This document shows, piece by piece, positions 12,814 to 64,000 of a stretch of 64,000 bases of DNA (position 1 is the first letter of the stretch; every line of letters starts with the position of its first letter). This stretch comes from Escarpia spicata. Lineage: Eukaryota > Annelida > Polychaeta > Sabellida > Siboglinidae. Made by a program: the position numbers and the translations under genes. The notes under the pieces were generated by a model that was not told where the DNA came from, did not search any database, and saw only the letters and a list, made by a program, of their open reading frames with translations. Where the stretch lies: assembly GCA_963995525.1 (NCBI GenBank), contig OZ023208.1, forward strand, positions 21,568,850 to 21,632,849, written 5' to 3'.

Positions 12814-14021
12814 TATGCTGGGCACACACCAGCTGATTTTCGGCACACAGCAACCGATTAGTCGGCGTAAAAACCGTTGGCCGACGGTAGTCGGTTGGTG
12901 TGTGCCGAATTTAAGCCCAACGGTCGGCCTTATAGCGCCGACTAACTCCGATTCAAATGTTGAATCGGCAGTTGGCGTTAATCAGCAGTCCGCGTTAGAT
13001 AAGGAGGTATCCGGTGACAACTCAGACAAGTCGGCGCATATCCGATGACGAGTCGGGTGGTGCGTGCAAGTTTTTTTTCATAACACGGCGGTAACTTTGC
13101 CAATAGGACATCACAGCATGATCATGTGATAGGCCTCGATATAACTCTAAGCCCGGCGTCTTTTTTGAGTTTTCAAGCCAATTCGGGCCACAAGTTTTTA
13201 TTTTTTACTTTCAGATTTTATTTACCTGGCGGGCAACCAACGTTTCAGGAAGTGGTAGATTACTTTTATCCTATTGCCATTGACCATCATTGTCTTTTAT
13301 CGGTCGTTCTTAAAACAGGCGCCACAAATAAACCTAATTTCCACCTGACTTTGTTTCCCATTTCCGACAGGAATCGCCATTTGTCTTGTGAAAAACGCTA
13401 CTTCAGTGGCGGCGCTATCGGGCGCATATATATTTAGCCTTAAAAATCCGCAAAGTGGTGCGAGCGGTGGAAAACGTTTTTGAGGAATTCGCCGGGTGCG
13501 ACTGATTACCCTTCAACATAACTGTTAACTGAAACAGCTAAATATAACATTCTGTGTACTGATATAAAACATAGCTTGAAGCTGTCCGTTTCTTTGCTGG
13601 AGGATATGCTAAATGCTCAAGCCATATCGTCGTGACGGCTGGCGGCGAAGGCCGAAACTCCGATGTACTATGTAACAAGTTTCGTTTTTCTTAAAGCCGT
13701 TTTGGCCTACTTTTTACACATGTTTTGTGTGTTTACTGTAGACGTATCGAAACACATTGTTAAATCCGTAGTCATCGTCAACCAAAGGTGTAAATACGCG
13801 TATTTATAGTGGATTTCACAAGAATCACGCCGAGCACCGACGGTCGGCGCAAGTCGGTTGGTGTGTGCTGGCAGAAGTTGGCTCTTGTCGGCGCTAAACA
13901 CCAATTAGTTCCGCCGACTAGCGCCAACTTCTGCCAGCACACAGCAGCCAGCACACACCAACCGACTCGCGCCGACCGGCAACCCAAGTCGGCGTTAGTC
14001 GGCTGGTGTGTGCCTAGCATA
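12814..14021. mobile_element. TA-flanked inverted-repeat element (1.2 kb)
   Basis: Interior 12816-14019. Ends are TGCTGGGCACACACCAGC and (reverse complement) TGCTAGGCACACACCAGC, 17 of 18 identical, with TA on both sides. The motif GTCGGTTGGTGTGTGC recurs inside in both orientations (about 12891, 13853, 13950, 13998), and 13852-13967 forms a nested inverted repeat. It is more CpG-rich than its flanks. Internal open frames are short and unrecognised, so it is probably non-autonomous. Superfamily undecided. Confidence 0.8.
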
Positions 14022-14989
14022 AGTGTCCCATTTATCAGTAGATAGTCATATAAAATAACAAAAATAAAAGAATTTTATTATCTAATAAATGTGCAGAACA
14101 TGTATGTATGTTAGTGGAGTTAAATAACAAATACATTATCCTAGTCTGTCTAAATAACCATGCATAACTCATTCCTGGGTCATTCTTCTAATTTGTTATA
14201 ATGTGTAACTCCAAGATTTGTTATACATCAGCATACTTTCGCTATAAATTTTTGTATTTAAAAATATAATACTTCAGTAACCAGACATCAAAATAACCCA
14301 CTTAAATTGGCATACAAAAAACAATAGTTTAACACATTCATTTGATTTGTTCATCTCTGTTACATTTCCATACAAAAGTAATCATTTTACATCACTATTA
14401 TATATATATATGTTTCTTTTTGTCCTAAAATACACAAATTCATAGATAATAGATTGGACAAATGAGCAGGACACAATATATATACTGAATTGTATAAATT
14501 TATGTGGAATGACCCTCCAACAGGCTGGGCTTGTGTCATCTATTTGTTATTTGTATACAACACCACCCATATTGCTCCCCATGGGCAAAACCTTTGTGGA
14601 AGGATGAATCACCTCCCCCCACTGGGAATTCCCAGGGTAGTGAGTGTTCAAGATAAGCTCCAGGTGTCAGCAGAATAAATCAGCTATGAGAGGGGGGGGG
14701 GAGAGGGGGGGCAATCATTTTATTTCCAGTACTCTAAGACTCAAAGGTCAGGTAACACAAATACATGTGGGTAAATCAGTTTATAGTAATATGGTGGGGG
14801 AATTACATATACTCTGTAATTGTTTGCTACAGAGGGGATTATATTGAAAAGTACTTGTCTATGTGCATAGTGTGTGAGTATCGATCTCACACTTTATTCT
14901 CTCATACAGCTATAAGTATAATATGAATATAGGACTATTATCAGTTTCTTTGAAATCTTTAATATTTAGACATGCGGACATATGTACGT
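14022..14989. other. Non-coding
   Basis: AT-rich; a G run near 14692-14710; nothing else seen. Confidence 0.6.
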
Positions 14990-15435
14990 ACATGTGTATT
15001 TGTCTGTGTGCTTGCAATTGTTCGTGCATGTTGGTAACCATGCATATGTGTGTGATTACATGCATGTAGGCATGACTGTGTGTGTGTGTGCGCGTGTGTG
15101 TGCATGCGTGTGTGTGTGTGTGTGTGTCTGCATGCGTGTGTGTGTGTGTGTGTGTTTGAGTGTGTATGTGTGTGCGTGTGTGTGTGAGTGTGTGCATGCG
15201 TGTGTGTGTTTGAGTGTGTGTGTGTGTGAGTGTGTGCATGCGTGTGTGCCTGTATGTGTGCATGCATGTGTGTGTGCATGCGTGTGTGTGTGCATGCGCG
15301 CGTGTGTGTGAGTGTATGCGTGTGTGTGTGCATGTGTGCATGCATGTAGCACTGCATGCTTGTATGCATGTGTTGGTAATTGTACAAGCATGTACATGCA
15401 CACAACTATCCATGCGTGTATGTATGCATGTACAG
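14990..15435. repeat. Long TG microsatellite with GCATGC interruptions
   Basis: Extended TGTGTG tracts with GCATGCG interruptions that could adopt Z-DNA. All open frames inside are artefacts. Confidence 0.95.
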
Positions 15436-18039
15436 TATATCGGAGCCTGGTAAGAGCATTTTTGTGATAGAAAGTATACTCATCCTTCAAAGCATAATTG
15501 CATAAATTAAACAGCAATATTAGTACAGGACTGATTTTCATACACACAAGCTGTCATTTACATCTCTATAAATACATTTTACATGCTCTCAACAAAGAAA
15601 CTGGGTAAAGGTTGACTGCTATGAAATGTTTTCTCACAGGAATGGCATTTCTTCATTGCAAAAAGGTTAATAGACCTAATAGATGATGCATCAATTTTTT
15701 GTGTGTGTGCATTCTTGGCACACATTAATATTCCCCTTGGTAATTCAATACACATGATCTAACAACCAGGTTGGCAATAGGAATGAGAGAATGTGTAGCG
15801 GTCAACAAAGGCATGATATTAATCATATCCATTACATAAGCAATCTGAAAGCTTATGAGCAAACAGGTTATAAATCTGGTATAAATTTATACTTTTCCAT
15901 CAGGATAAAGGCCATGTTGGTACAAATTTGCATTTTAGATAACTGTCTCGCCAATTCTGCTGATCAATACAAAAGGTGTGTGTACAGTTGTTCGTACATT
16001 TTATCAAGTAAAATAACTTGTCATGCACACACGTATACACATATGCACGTAGACACACATGCACCACATGCACACCACGCATGCACGCACGCATGCATGC
16101 ACACAAATATACCACCACTAGTTATTATTCTAGGGTGGCCATATCACAGGTAATCATATTAGTAGAATCTGTCAGTGATGGACACTACATGACCACTTGA
16201 GCATGTCATTATCTCAGACAATTGCTCACACCTGACAATTGCCTTTATTATGATAGAGATGCTTCTCCAAAGACATGCTCAGATGGGATTATCTGGTTTA
16301 ACAGTAATCACATGTGATCAACAGATCAAGTGACTGGGATGGAATTAATGTGCTATGAACCGATAATCTTTTCACTCACAACTGTCTTTTCATGACGGTC
16401 TTCATGATTGTATATTCACAAATTTTTTGTCTTTTCATGGTTCCCTTTTTATAATTGTAAATTTTTTGTGATTGTTTTTTCTTGATTGTTTTTTTCGTGG
16501 CCGTAGTTACTTGGTTGTCTTTTTATAATTGAGTGTTCAGGATGGTGAGTCATGAGTCTCTTTTAATGGCTCTCTGCTTATGCTCATCATATTTTTTCAT
16601 GATACCTTTTCATCTGAACTTGGTGTTTTTTTAACTAAATTGTTGTTGAGGTTTGATTTATGATAAGATAAAGTTTGGGATAACTCACTGCACAATTAAT
16701 CTTCTAGATAGCTCACTGTATGTATTGCATGTTGATGCTTAATTTAAATAAGTTATTTAATCATTCTGAGCACACACGTTAACATGGTAACTGATATGCA
16801 TACAGCCATATTTGTGTAACCAAAGAAATGCCTGTTCATACCTACGTATGCTAAAGAAAGTTCTGACTCATATCACGACAAAACATAAATGATGATTAAT
16901 TACACAACATGATAGCCATCAAAGTTATATATTACCAGAGAAATAGTAAAATGACAGACATACTCACATGATCCTACCATAAGTGCAGAGTTATTGAAGG
17001 AACATGTAGAGGTTTTCATGGCAATTAAAACACCATATCCATTTCATTGGTTTTGAGTAAAACTTATTTTTGTGTTCCATCTTCAACATTCAAATGGAAA
17101 CGTGTACATTATGCTGGAATAGATTAAGAATCTGAAATCACAAACCAGGTATAATGTATCAGGTTAAAGACAACATATGTACACTCTGTATTTGTACCAC
17201 AGCAAATGCACTGGACTGATTTCAGCTGAAGTACCTCTGTTTTGCCAAACGTCACTTACTGGTTTATCTGGGCCTGTCCATCAGTGTACACACCCGTTCA
17301 TGAATACTGAATAGGGACAGTCCACAGAATATATGTTCCACTTAACGCTATTTACCCAAGGGATGGGTTTATCACATGAATGTCTTAATGGATCAATATA
17401 TGGAATATTATATGTACAATATAATAATGTAATGAATTCATTAATACTGAATAGACAATATCTCTGGTAGCAGAGTTATTGATCAGAGAAGATGGAATAT
17501 GCCAATCCCTATCCAAACATTAATAATTACATAATATATTTCAGACACATTGATCAGATAGTACTACTGTGGCATATAGTTGCTGCAGCGGGTACTGGTA
17601 GGTGGAGAAAGACACACAATATGGCTGTCAATGCATGACGATCAATAATTCAAAAGAGGAAAGTTGTGACATATGGATAATCATTTTGCGCCATGATTGT
17701 GGCAAATTATCATGAGTAGATTGGTCCAGGTAACATGTTTGTATTTGATGCAAAATATGTAGATCATGGCTACTTTGTTGAATGATATCCACATTATTTG
17801 CTGTGAGAAGATAAAATAATATGTACACAGTAAATTTGCATTAAATGTGCAACATCCATGATAACATTCCATCATAGTAAAATTGCAGAAATACTTAGTC
17901 AAGTTAACGCTCAGCTATTTTGATGAAATAATTATGTATCTAGACCCTTTAACTATTATACAGAGTCATATCTTCTTCTTCTTCACCTTGCTCCCTTGTG
18001 GGGTGGGGTCCAGGTCACTTATAGTTGCTTCTTCTGCTT
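15436..18039. other. Non-coding apart from a CA microsatellite
   Basis: No gene signature. 16390-16520 has diverged TTTTTCATGATTGT-type repeats. Confidence 0.55.
16020..16112. repeat. CA/ATGCA microsatellite
   Basis: CACACGTATACACATATGCA and GCATGCATGCACACA runs. Confidence 0.85.
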
Positions 18040-18345
18040 TTCTCGTTATTTAATAATAATAATAATAAATAACTTCTAACGCACCAATATCCTCAGACAA
18101 TCCGAGCTCAGTGGCACACCAAAACCAAAGGATTAAGCATTCTCGTACTCGTGTGATAGGTGAAAGTCGTCAACAAATGGATGGATGTGCTAGGAAACTA
18201 GGGAGGATAGACGATATTGAAAAGATAGGTTTTGAGGTGACGACGAAATGTAACAATATTTTCTGCTGATTTAACATTAACGGGAAGCGAATTCCATATA
18301 GTTGGCGCGGCAACTGAAAAAAATTCCCCCCATATCTGTCTATTG
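18040..18345 (-). mobile_element. LINE reverse transcriptase C-terminus and 3' end
   Basis: On the minus strand the sequence encodes FFSVAAPTIWNSLPVNV then FRRHLKTYLFNIVYPP and a stop, with one frameshift at a T run. This is the standard C-terminus of CR1/L2/Jockey-type ORF2. The tail is (TAA)n. Confidence 0.8.
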
Positions 18346-19559
18346 GCCGTAATGCCCATTCCATTCTTGGCTGTTCACGCCTATGCCTTTTCATGTTGTC
18401 ATTCCATTCAGCTTTGGTCTTCCTCTTTGTCGTTTACCACCCTCTTTTGCTTTCCATGCTCTTTTTGCTCATTCTTTACATGTGTCCTGTCCATTTCCTT
18501 CTGTTTCCGACAATTTCATTTTTAGGTGTTTTTTCCATGCCAATGTCTTCTCTCAGTTCCTTCATCTTCATTCTGTCTTCTCACGGTACTCTACATATTT
18601 TTTATATTCTTCTGACCCAATTGTTTTCTGTTACCACCTGTAGCTTCTTCTCCTGTCTCTCTATCAGTATACCAGTGTTCCTAATCCTTATATGCATATA
18701 TCTATACATGCTGGCACCATGCAGGCTTCCACACTTCGTTTTAGCTGTTTATTTAATTTTCTGTGCCACATGATAATATATATATATATAAATAACCTAC
18801 ATGATATTTTATTTTTTAAATCAGACAAGAGACTGTAATTAACCTATGGGCATTAATTAAAATGACCACCTTATGTAAATAATATTTTTTTCTAAATGTG
18901 AGTTTAGTTTTATTTAAGACAACTTGATTTTTAGTTTGGCATGACTGTTGGACATGTCTGGTGTCACTATAGGCTCTAGCTGCCAGGTCAGACAGCACCG
19001 TATAACGTATTGCATTAGTGATGAGGTCATTTAATTATTTAAAAGGCAAGCCACCGCTTTGGCATTGCCGTTGCATTGCCACGATACTGAGGCAAAACAA
19101 GAAAACACAATTAAGTGAAGAGCTTAGATCTTCAACTACAGCCATACATGTCTATAGTCTAGATGTCTCTTCAAGTTCAGGTGATAGAGTTCGTTATGAG
19201 ATCGACCCACTGTTGACGTGTTGTCCAACTGTTTCTGTTTGCAATACTGGCACAACATATCCCGAAGGATGGCTTCGGCCAGTGGTGTTGCTCCTATTTG
19301 GGCACGTCCCAACTTCTACTCGATCAGAAAACATGTTGCTGTTATTAGCTTTTGTTCTCAAAAGATTATATGGACCTATTGTTATATAATTGTATAACCC
19401 TGCTATCTGACCAGGTCCAAGACCAAGGCAAAGCCAACAACAAGTCAAATGACATAAGTCACTGTCAGCGGCGCGCTTGCCAGGGCGGGCAAGTTGACAG
19501 TTATATCATAATATCGACAGTGATCGCACCTGCATATCGACGTACCTTGCAATGAAAGC
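18346..19559. other. Non-coding flank of MAP3K1
   Basis: 18380-18700 is C/T-rich. 19018-19389 has a 123-codon open frame with no signature. CTTGCCAGGGCGGGCAAG near 19472 is a short palindrome. Confidence 0.5.
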
Positions 19560-20184
19560 TGTCAACTACATCGGCTTCCGGAGAAGTGCCTCTAATTAGA
19601 TCGGCGAGTGATACTCAGATCGACCATTCAATCAATGAAACAATGTTACATTCGCAATCAGCTCCGGCCGCCACCGGCTGCGTGGCTGTGTTGTCGCAAC
19701 AGGAGCCTCTTTTTCGAAACTAGGTCAAACGCAAACTAACAGCATTTACCGATTTTGTTATACGGGTATCTGCTTCGTTTAATACGAACTCTTGCATAAT
19801 GATAATGGGTAAAAAGTTCAGCAGATTGTCAACTTTGCACCACCAGAGAAGCGTGCAGTGCGTTATGAACAGCGCTCGAGACAAAAGAAATTCCCCTTTT
19901 CTAAATTTAGCACATCGCGCATATTTGGAAATGAAAACGAGGTAGGAACGAGACCCTGACGAAATGGAAGACAGGAGTTTGTGACCAAGTTGTGTCTTCT
20001 TTTACACCTAAACGTTTCGGAACGTCAGCGTAATTTGTTGTGTGCAGTTTTGTTTATTGGCACATCGTTCGAGTTGTACATTTCTGCAGCTCAAACAAGT
20101 TCACGAATCCAGTTTATCTGATGAGGCGATCCCATCTGCGAATGAGAGCGAGAGTGTCGAAACTCGAAGTGCTCACCGATCACG
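19560..20184 (+). promoter_or_regulatory. MAP3K1: Probable MAP3K1 promoter and 5' UTR
   Basis: More CpG-rich than its surroundings, with an ETS-type CTTCCGG near 19573 and no TATA box. An Sp1-like GGGCGGG lies just upstream near 19482. The transcription start cannot be placed. An upstream ATG at 20121 (and 20040) opens a frame to 20240 that overlaps the MAP3K1 start in another frame. Confidence 0.35.
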
Positions 20185-60289
<40,105 letters not shown>

Positions 60290-60312
<23 letters not shown>

Positions 60313-60540
60313 GAAATAAGTCTTGTAGGCAGCAAGACTTGCGCAATTCTCTCTTCTCTTCACAATGTCTGGACTATGAGAAACACGTTTGGTAGACTGC
60401 AAGACTTGCTGAATTGTCTCTTCTCTTCGCAATGTCTGGACTATGAGAAACAAGTTTGGTAGGCAGCAAGGCTTGCTCTATTGTCTCTCTTCTCTTTAAA
60501 GTGTCTAAACTTTAAGGGACATGTCTTGCTCAATTGCCTC
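60290..60540 (+). repeat. 67-bp tandem repeat spanning the MAP3K1 stop codon
   Basis: TTCACAATGTCTGGAC recurs at 60292, 60359 and 60426, with a weaker fourth unit near 60496. The repeat includes the last codons and TGA, then AGAAACAAGTTTGGTAGGCA and TTGTCTCTTCTCTTC. Confidence 0.9.
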
Positions 60541-60819
60541 ATCTCTCACTACAGGTAGATCACCTTTCAGCAGAACAATAGCACCACAGTTGGTGGGACG
60601 GTGGCACTTTCAAAGTTATCAGGAGTAAATTGAAGCAAGTGCTAAAATTCCATCCATCGTGATGCAGAATGATTCTGTAAATTTTCTGAGTTTATGCCAC
60701 TGGGTGTCCATTTTCACAGGCCCTTCTGGTTCTCCAAATGGCAGCTGCATTGTTAACATAATGTCACATGGTATGGGATACACCAAAGGGTCAGATTAAT
60801 TATTTTGAGCACATCAGTT

Positions 60820-60930
60820 GAATGCTTCCCAGAGAAGTCAAGATGGTGTTCGATTGAAAAAGTCTGCCAGGGAATAAAATGTATTGTGCTTAGAGCCGTC
60901 CTAAGTATTGAGTACTTACATTTTAAGAAT
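60820..60930 (+). mobile_element. SINE 3' fragment
   Basis: GAATGCTTCCCAGAGAAGTC and CCAGGGAATAAAATGTATTG align with the copy at 55148. Includes the only AATAAA close downstream of MAP3K1, so it might supply a polyadenylation signal (inference). Confidence 0.55.
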
Positions 60931-63080
60931 GTGATTAGAACCAAAGGATGATGTCTGAGTGTCTTTGATGAAGCTAGATATTCGTCCAAATGGTGGACAT
61001 CACTGGAGTTGGATCACAGGAAACAGTGAGTGGTATGTTGGTGTTTAGAGCAACTGACTACTCCACCATTTCTCTTAACCAAATCTCAGCAACTCTTCAA
61101 CACATCATTGCCACATTTTTCACATATGTTACCTGTGTCAGATGAAGGCAAAGTTGTTATGTTCAACTCACTTGCATCTTGATAACCATAGTATCCGTTT
61201 TAGCCTGTCACCCATGTCATGTATAGATGTGGACGGGGGAGTTGGATACCACAATGAACATCTGCGAAACATCCATAAATCTGATGAATGGTTGCTGAGA
61301 TAAGGGTATGTATTGTTGGGGAGCCTATTCTCTTAGATAAATCTGTTCCATGACATATTGAACAATTGAGTTATTCTGTGATGACAGTTTTTTATTTCTA
61401 ATGCGCTACGCAGGCAAAGCAAGCAGGCAGTACACTGTAGCTAGTTTTGGTTGTACGCCCAAAATGTGCACATGCAATTATAATATTTCTACGATTACTA
61501 ATTGTTGTAATACTGATTTTATTACCTCAATCTTAACAAGTGGAATGAAAACTATGCAGGATGCGTAAATTAAATGTAGTAGTCAACGTATTACAAATAT
61601 GTTGAGTTTTGTCATTTCAACGTGCATGGGCGTGCAAGTCTCATTAGAGAGTGGTGCCATCTAGAGGTCTTATTGGACAGTGATGCCTCACTATTTTTGA
61701 CAAGTGTCAAGCTGTTTTAAAGGTTTTTCCTAACACTAAATGTGATTTGGTTTGGTTTTGCATTTAGTAGGATGTATGTGCAGAGGGGCAGCTGCAAAGT
61801 ACGCAATTCCATTGAGAATTCACGATATTCGTGTTGTTTTATTTGAAAAGCCAGGAATGCAAATAGCAGCTATTGTGTAATTTGTTCAGTCATATATTTC
61901 AACGTTCTTACATTGCATTGATGTCACTGAGCAGTTTTATCACGGGTGAAAAAGAGCCGATTTTATCGGCTCATCTTACATAGGATTGTACAATTTGTAA
62001 ATATTTGCTAACTTTCTACATGAATTAAAATGCTATTAATATATAATTTTTCACAAGGATCACGCGCTTCCCAATGTTGAACAATGTCGTTGTTAAGCCG
62101 ACTCCAATGTTTACATATATATATATATATATATAATACAGTTTTATGTAGATTTATTTCATTCATTGCTTGCAGGCAGGTACATTTTGAAATGTATGCA
62201 TTCCTATGCAACTTTGATCGTAACACAGATCATCAAATGCACTGCTTTTAATGTTGAACAAATGTACATATGATATCACAAGTTGATGTATAAATAAATG
62301 TATAAAAAATACATTTTGAGATTTTGGCTTGAAACCGTGACTGTTTGAACATCGGTTGTATTGTTGTTTCATACACCAAAACCTACTCGTACCGTAAGCC
62401 ATGAAAAGGTCAGCGATTGAAACATTACTGATAAGGGTGCCAGTATGATTGAAACATTACTGATAAGGGTGCCAGTATGATTCGTTACCAGCGGTGATGA
62501 GCATATTTCAAGTGGAAAGGGTTGTGGTTATATAGAAGCAGGGCTGTGTGGGACAGAAATAGCTAAAGGGAGATTCGTTTTGTAGTTGGATGCCTGCATG
62601 GTACTAGCTTGTAAATATGGGTTGGGAACACTGGCACTGACAGAGAGACAGGAGCAGAAGCCACATGTAGCCAAGAATGTGTAAGGTGGCAAAGAAGATA
62701 GGAAAAACATGGGGAAATCGAGCAAAGATGACAGAATGAAAAAACACTTGAACATTATTAAAAGTAGTTGGGTGGAGTAAGACATACAGAGAATGAGTGA
62801 GAAAATATTGAAAATGCAAATATATTATTAAACGTCCTTCGCAGAAACGTAAAGATTTCATCCATTAAAATAGAAACTCGTATTCTTTACTCTCGGCAGT
62901 AGAACTACTAAACAAAATGGCTGCTCTCTGTGGGATCCATATACATGAATATATAATTTAGATTAGAATTTTATTAACAAATTAGTTATATGAAGTGGAA
63001 TATGTACAGTTTTATTAATGTGCATTACATTAATTGTACAGAATATTCATGAAATACTTCAAATTGTCGGTATAAAATTA
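60931..63080. other. 3' flank of MAP3K1
   Basis: No gene. An AGCCGATTTTATCGGCT hairpin near 61955, an (AT)n run near 62120 and a 32-bp duplication at 62415 are the only structures seen. Confidence 0.5.
62415..62481. repeat. 32-bp direct duplication
   Basis: GATTGAAACATTACTGATAA followed by GGGTGCCAGTAT, twice in tandem and identical. Confidence 0.9.
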
Positions 63081-63288
63081 TACCTGCCAACTTTTTAGTT
63101 TTGAAATCCAGAAGAATTTCAGGCTCACCAAAATAACTACACCTCCATTGGGACCTCCAACTGCACAGAAAATACATACGCACCCAAAGCCTACAATTCC
63201 GGGAGATTTTGTTCGTGTCCTGGAGGGCAGGAGTTTCAAAAAGAAATCCGGGAAACTCCTGGACAATCTGGGAGGATTGGCATGTACA
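63081..63288. mobile_element. Small inverted-repeat element (about 205 bp)
   Basis: Ends TACCTGCCAAC and (reverse complement) TACATGCCAATCC. ATAAAAT occurs on both sides and could be an imperfect target duplication. Internal repeats of the CTCCTGGA and TCCGGGA type. Probably a hAT-type MITE. Confidence 0.5.
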
Positions 63289-63526
63289 TAAAATACTCCA
63301 TATGTGTCTATTATTATGTGTTTGATGACTCTTTCATTAAACACTGGATGGAGTCGGATATTGCCCAGTATTGGGCTTACAACAATATTTAGAAAGAAAG
63401 AAGAATATTTTATATTGACAATGTGACATTTTTATACTCAGTCCTCTGTACAATTAATTAATCTAACATGACTACTGAACCATGTCCACGGTCTACATGA
63501 TATGGGTTTCAGTTTTCCTATGTGTG

Positions 63527-63603
63527 TGCACACACACACACACATATATATATTATATATATAAAATTCAGTTTGAATGTTGAGATATATATATCTCAAC
63601 ATT
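63527..63603. repeat. CA/TA microsatellite and 28-bp perfect palindrome
   Basis: CACACACA and TATATATA runs, then a perfect palindrome at 63576-63603 centred in ATATATAT with arms AATGTTGAGATATA. Confidence 0.85.
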
Positions 63604-63631
63604 AAAATTCAACTATTATAAGTATAAGGAC

Positions 63632-63889
63632 ATGAGGAAATATTTAGAAAAGATAGACTGGAATAACAAGTGCATAGTTTATAAATTTATACCCTTCAAA
63701 AAACAAGGGAAACAGTCCAAAAAGAAACACTTACCGAAAGAAGCCATTAGAAAAATTAAGTATAAACAAATGATGTGGAAGTCATATAGATGTACTGGAA
63801 ATGATGAAGACTACAACAGGTATAAAGAACCACTTGACCAAGCTACAGCTGAAATTAGAAATTCAATCTTAACTAAGGAATTAAAGTAA
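63632..63889 (+). mobile_element. LINE fragment, endonuclease-RT linker
   Basis: Open frame of 85 codons rich in Lys: KKHLPKEAIRKIKYKQMMWK, then DYNRYKEPLDQATAEIRNS. This matches the basic linker between endonuclease and reverse transcriptase in CR1/L2-type LINEs. No further reverse transcriptase follows within the window. Confidence 0.6.
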
Positions 63890-64000
63890 AACATATTATT
63901 GAAATATGTTACTCTGCTGGGTTCGCGAGCTAAGTAGCCAATGTTGATTGATTAATGTAATTACATTTAATGATAACTGACCGGTTAACGTATACATTTA

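Noticed and set aside
14910..15547. Cys/Val-rich or His/Thr-rich open frames
   Set aside because: Translation of TG/CA microsatellite on either strand.
61940..61975. Rho-independent-terminator-like or histone 3' hairpin AGCCGATTTTATCGGCT
   Set aside because: Eukaryotic context and no match to the histone stem-loop consensus; no adjacent gene.

Overview
The window is nuclear DNA from an animal, most likely a marine invertebrate. It is AT-rich, has long introns with GT/AG junctions, many microsatellites, and numerous small LINE, SINE and DNA-transposon relics. The exact phylum cannot be fixed from the sequence.

The main gene is a complete plus-strand orthologue of MAP3K1 (MEKK1). I could assemble 21 coding exons between 20185 and 60312. 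All junctions keep phase and the predicted protein has 1386 residues. Its domain order is that of the vertebrate protein: N-terminal MAP3K1-specific segment, SWIM zinc finger (exons 4-5), RING finger (exons 7-8), helical TOG-like region (exons 10-13), a Ser-rich linker (exons 13-15) and a C-terminal STE-type kinase (exons 16-21) with Gly loop, catalytic Lys, HRD, DFG and APE all present.

The introns are packed with mobile DNA. Intron 5 holds an apparently intact autonomous TTAA-flanked DNA transposon (36616-40352) with a two-exon, 653-residue DDE transposase that looks like the Kolobok/T2 superfamily (Mutator-like transposase domain). It abuts a 702-bp non-autonomous element across one shared TTAA. 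A second copy of that element lies in intron 19, a diverged relative in intron 11, and a different TTAA-flanked MITE just upstream of exon 14. Two hAT-like relics sit in intron 1. CR1/L2-, Jockey- and RTE-like LINE fragments occur in both orientations, with tRNA-derived SINEs.

Positions 1-19450 hold no gene I can establish. They contain an 18-bp satellite with a 54-bp higher-order period, a 66-bp minisatellite, a 366-bp TTAA foldback element, a 1.2-kb TA-flanked inverted-repeat element, CA/TG microsatellites and two weak minus-strand exon candidates. Positions 60313-64000 are the 3' flank of MAP3K1 with SINE, MITE and LINE fragments. Tandem arrays with periods divisible by three (18, 33, 54, 66 bp) account for most long non-genic open frames.

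No tRNA, rRNA or CRISPR array was found.
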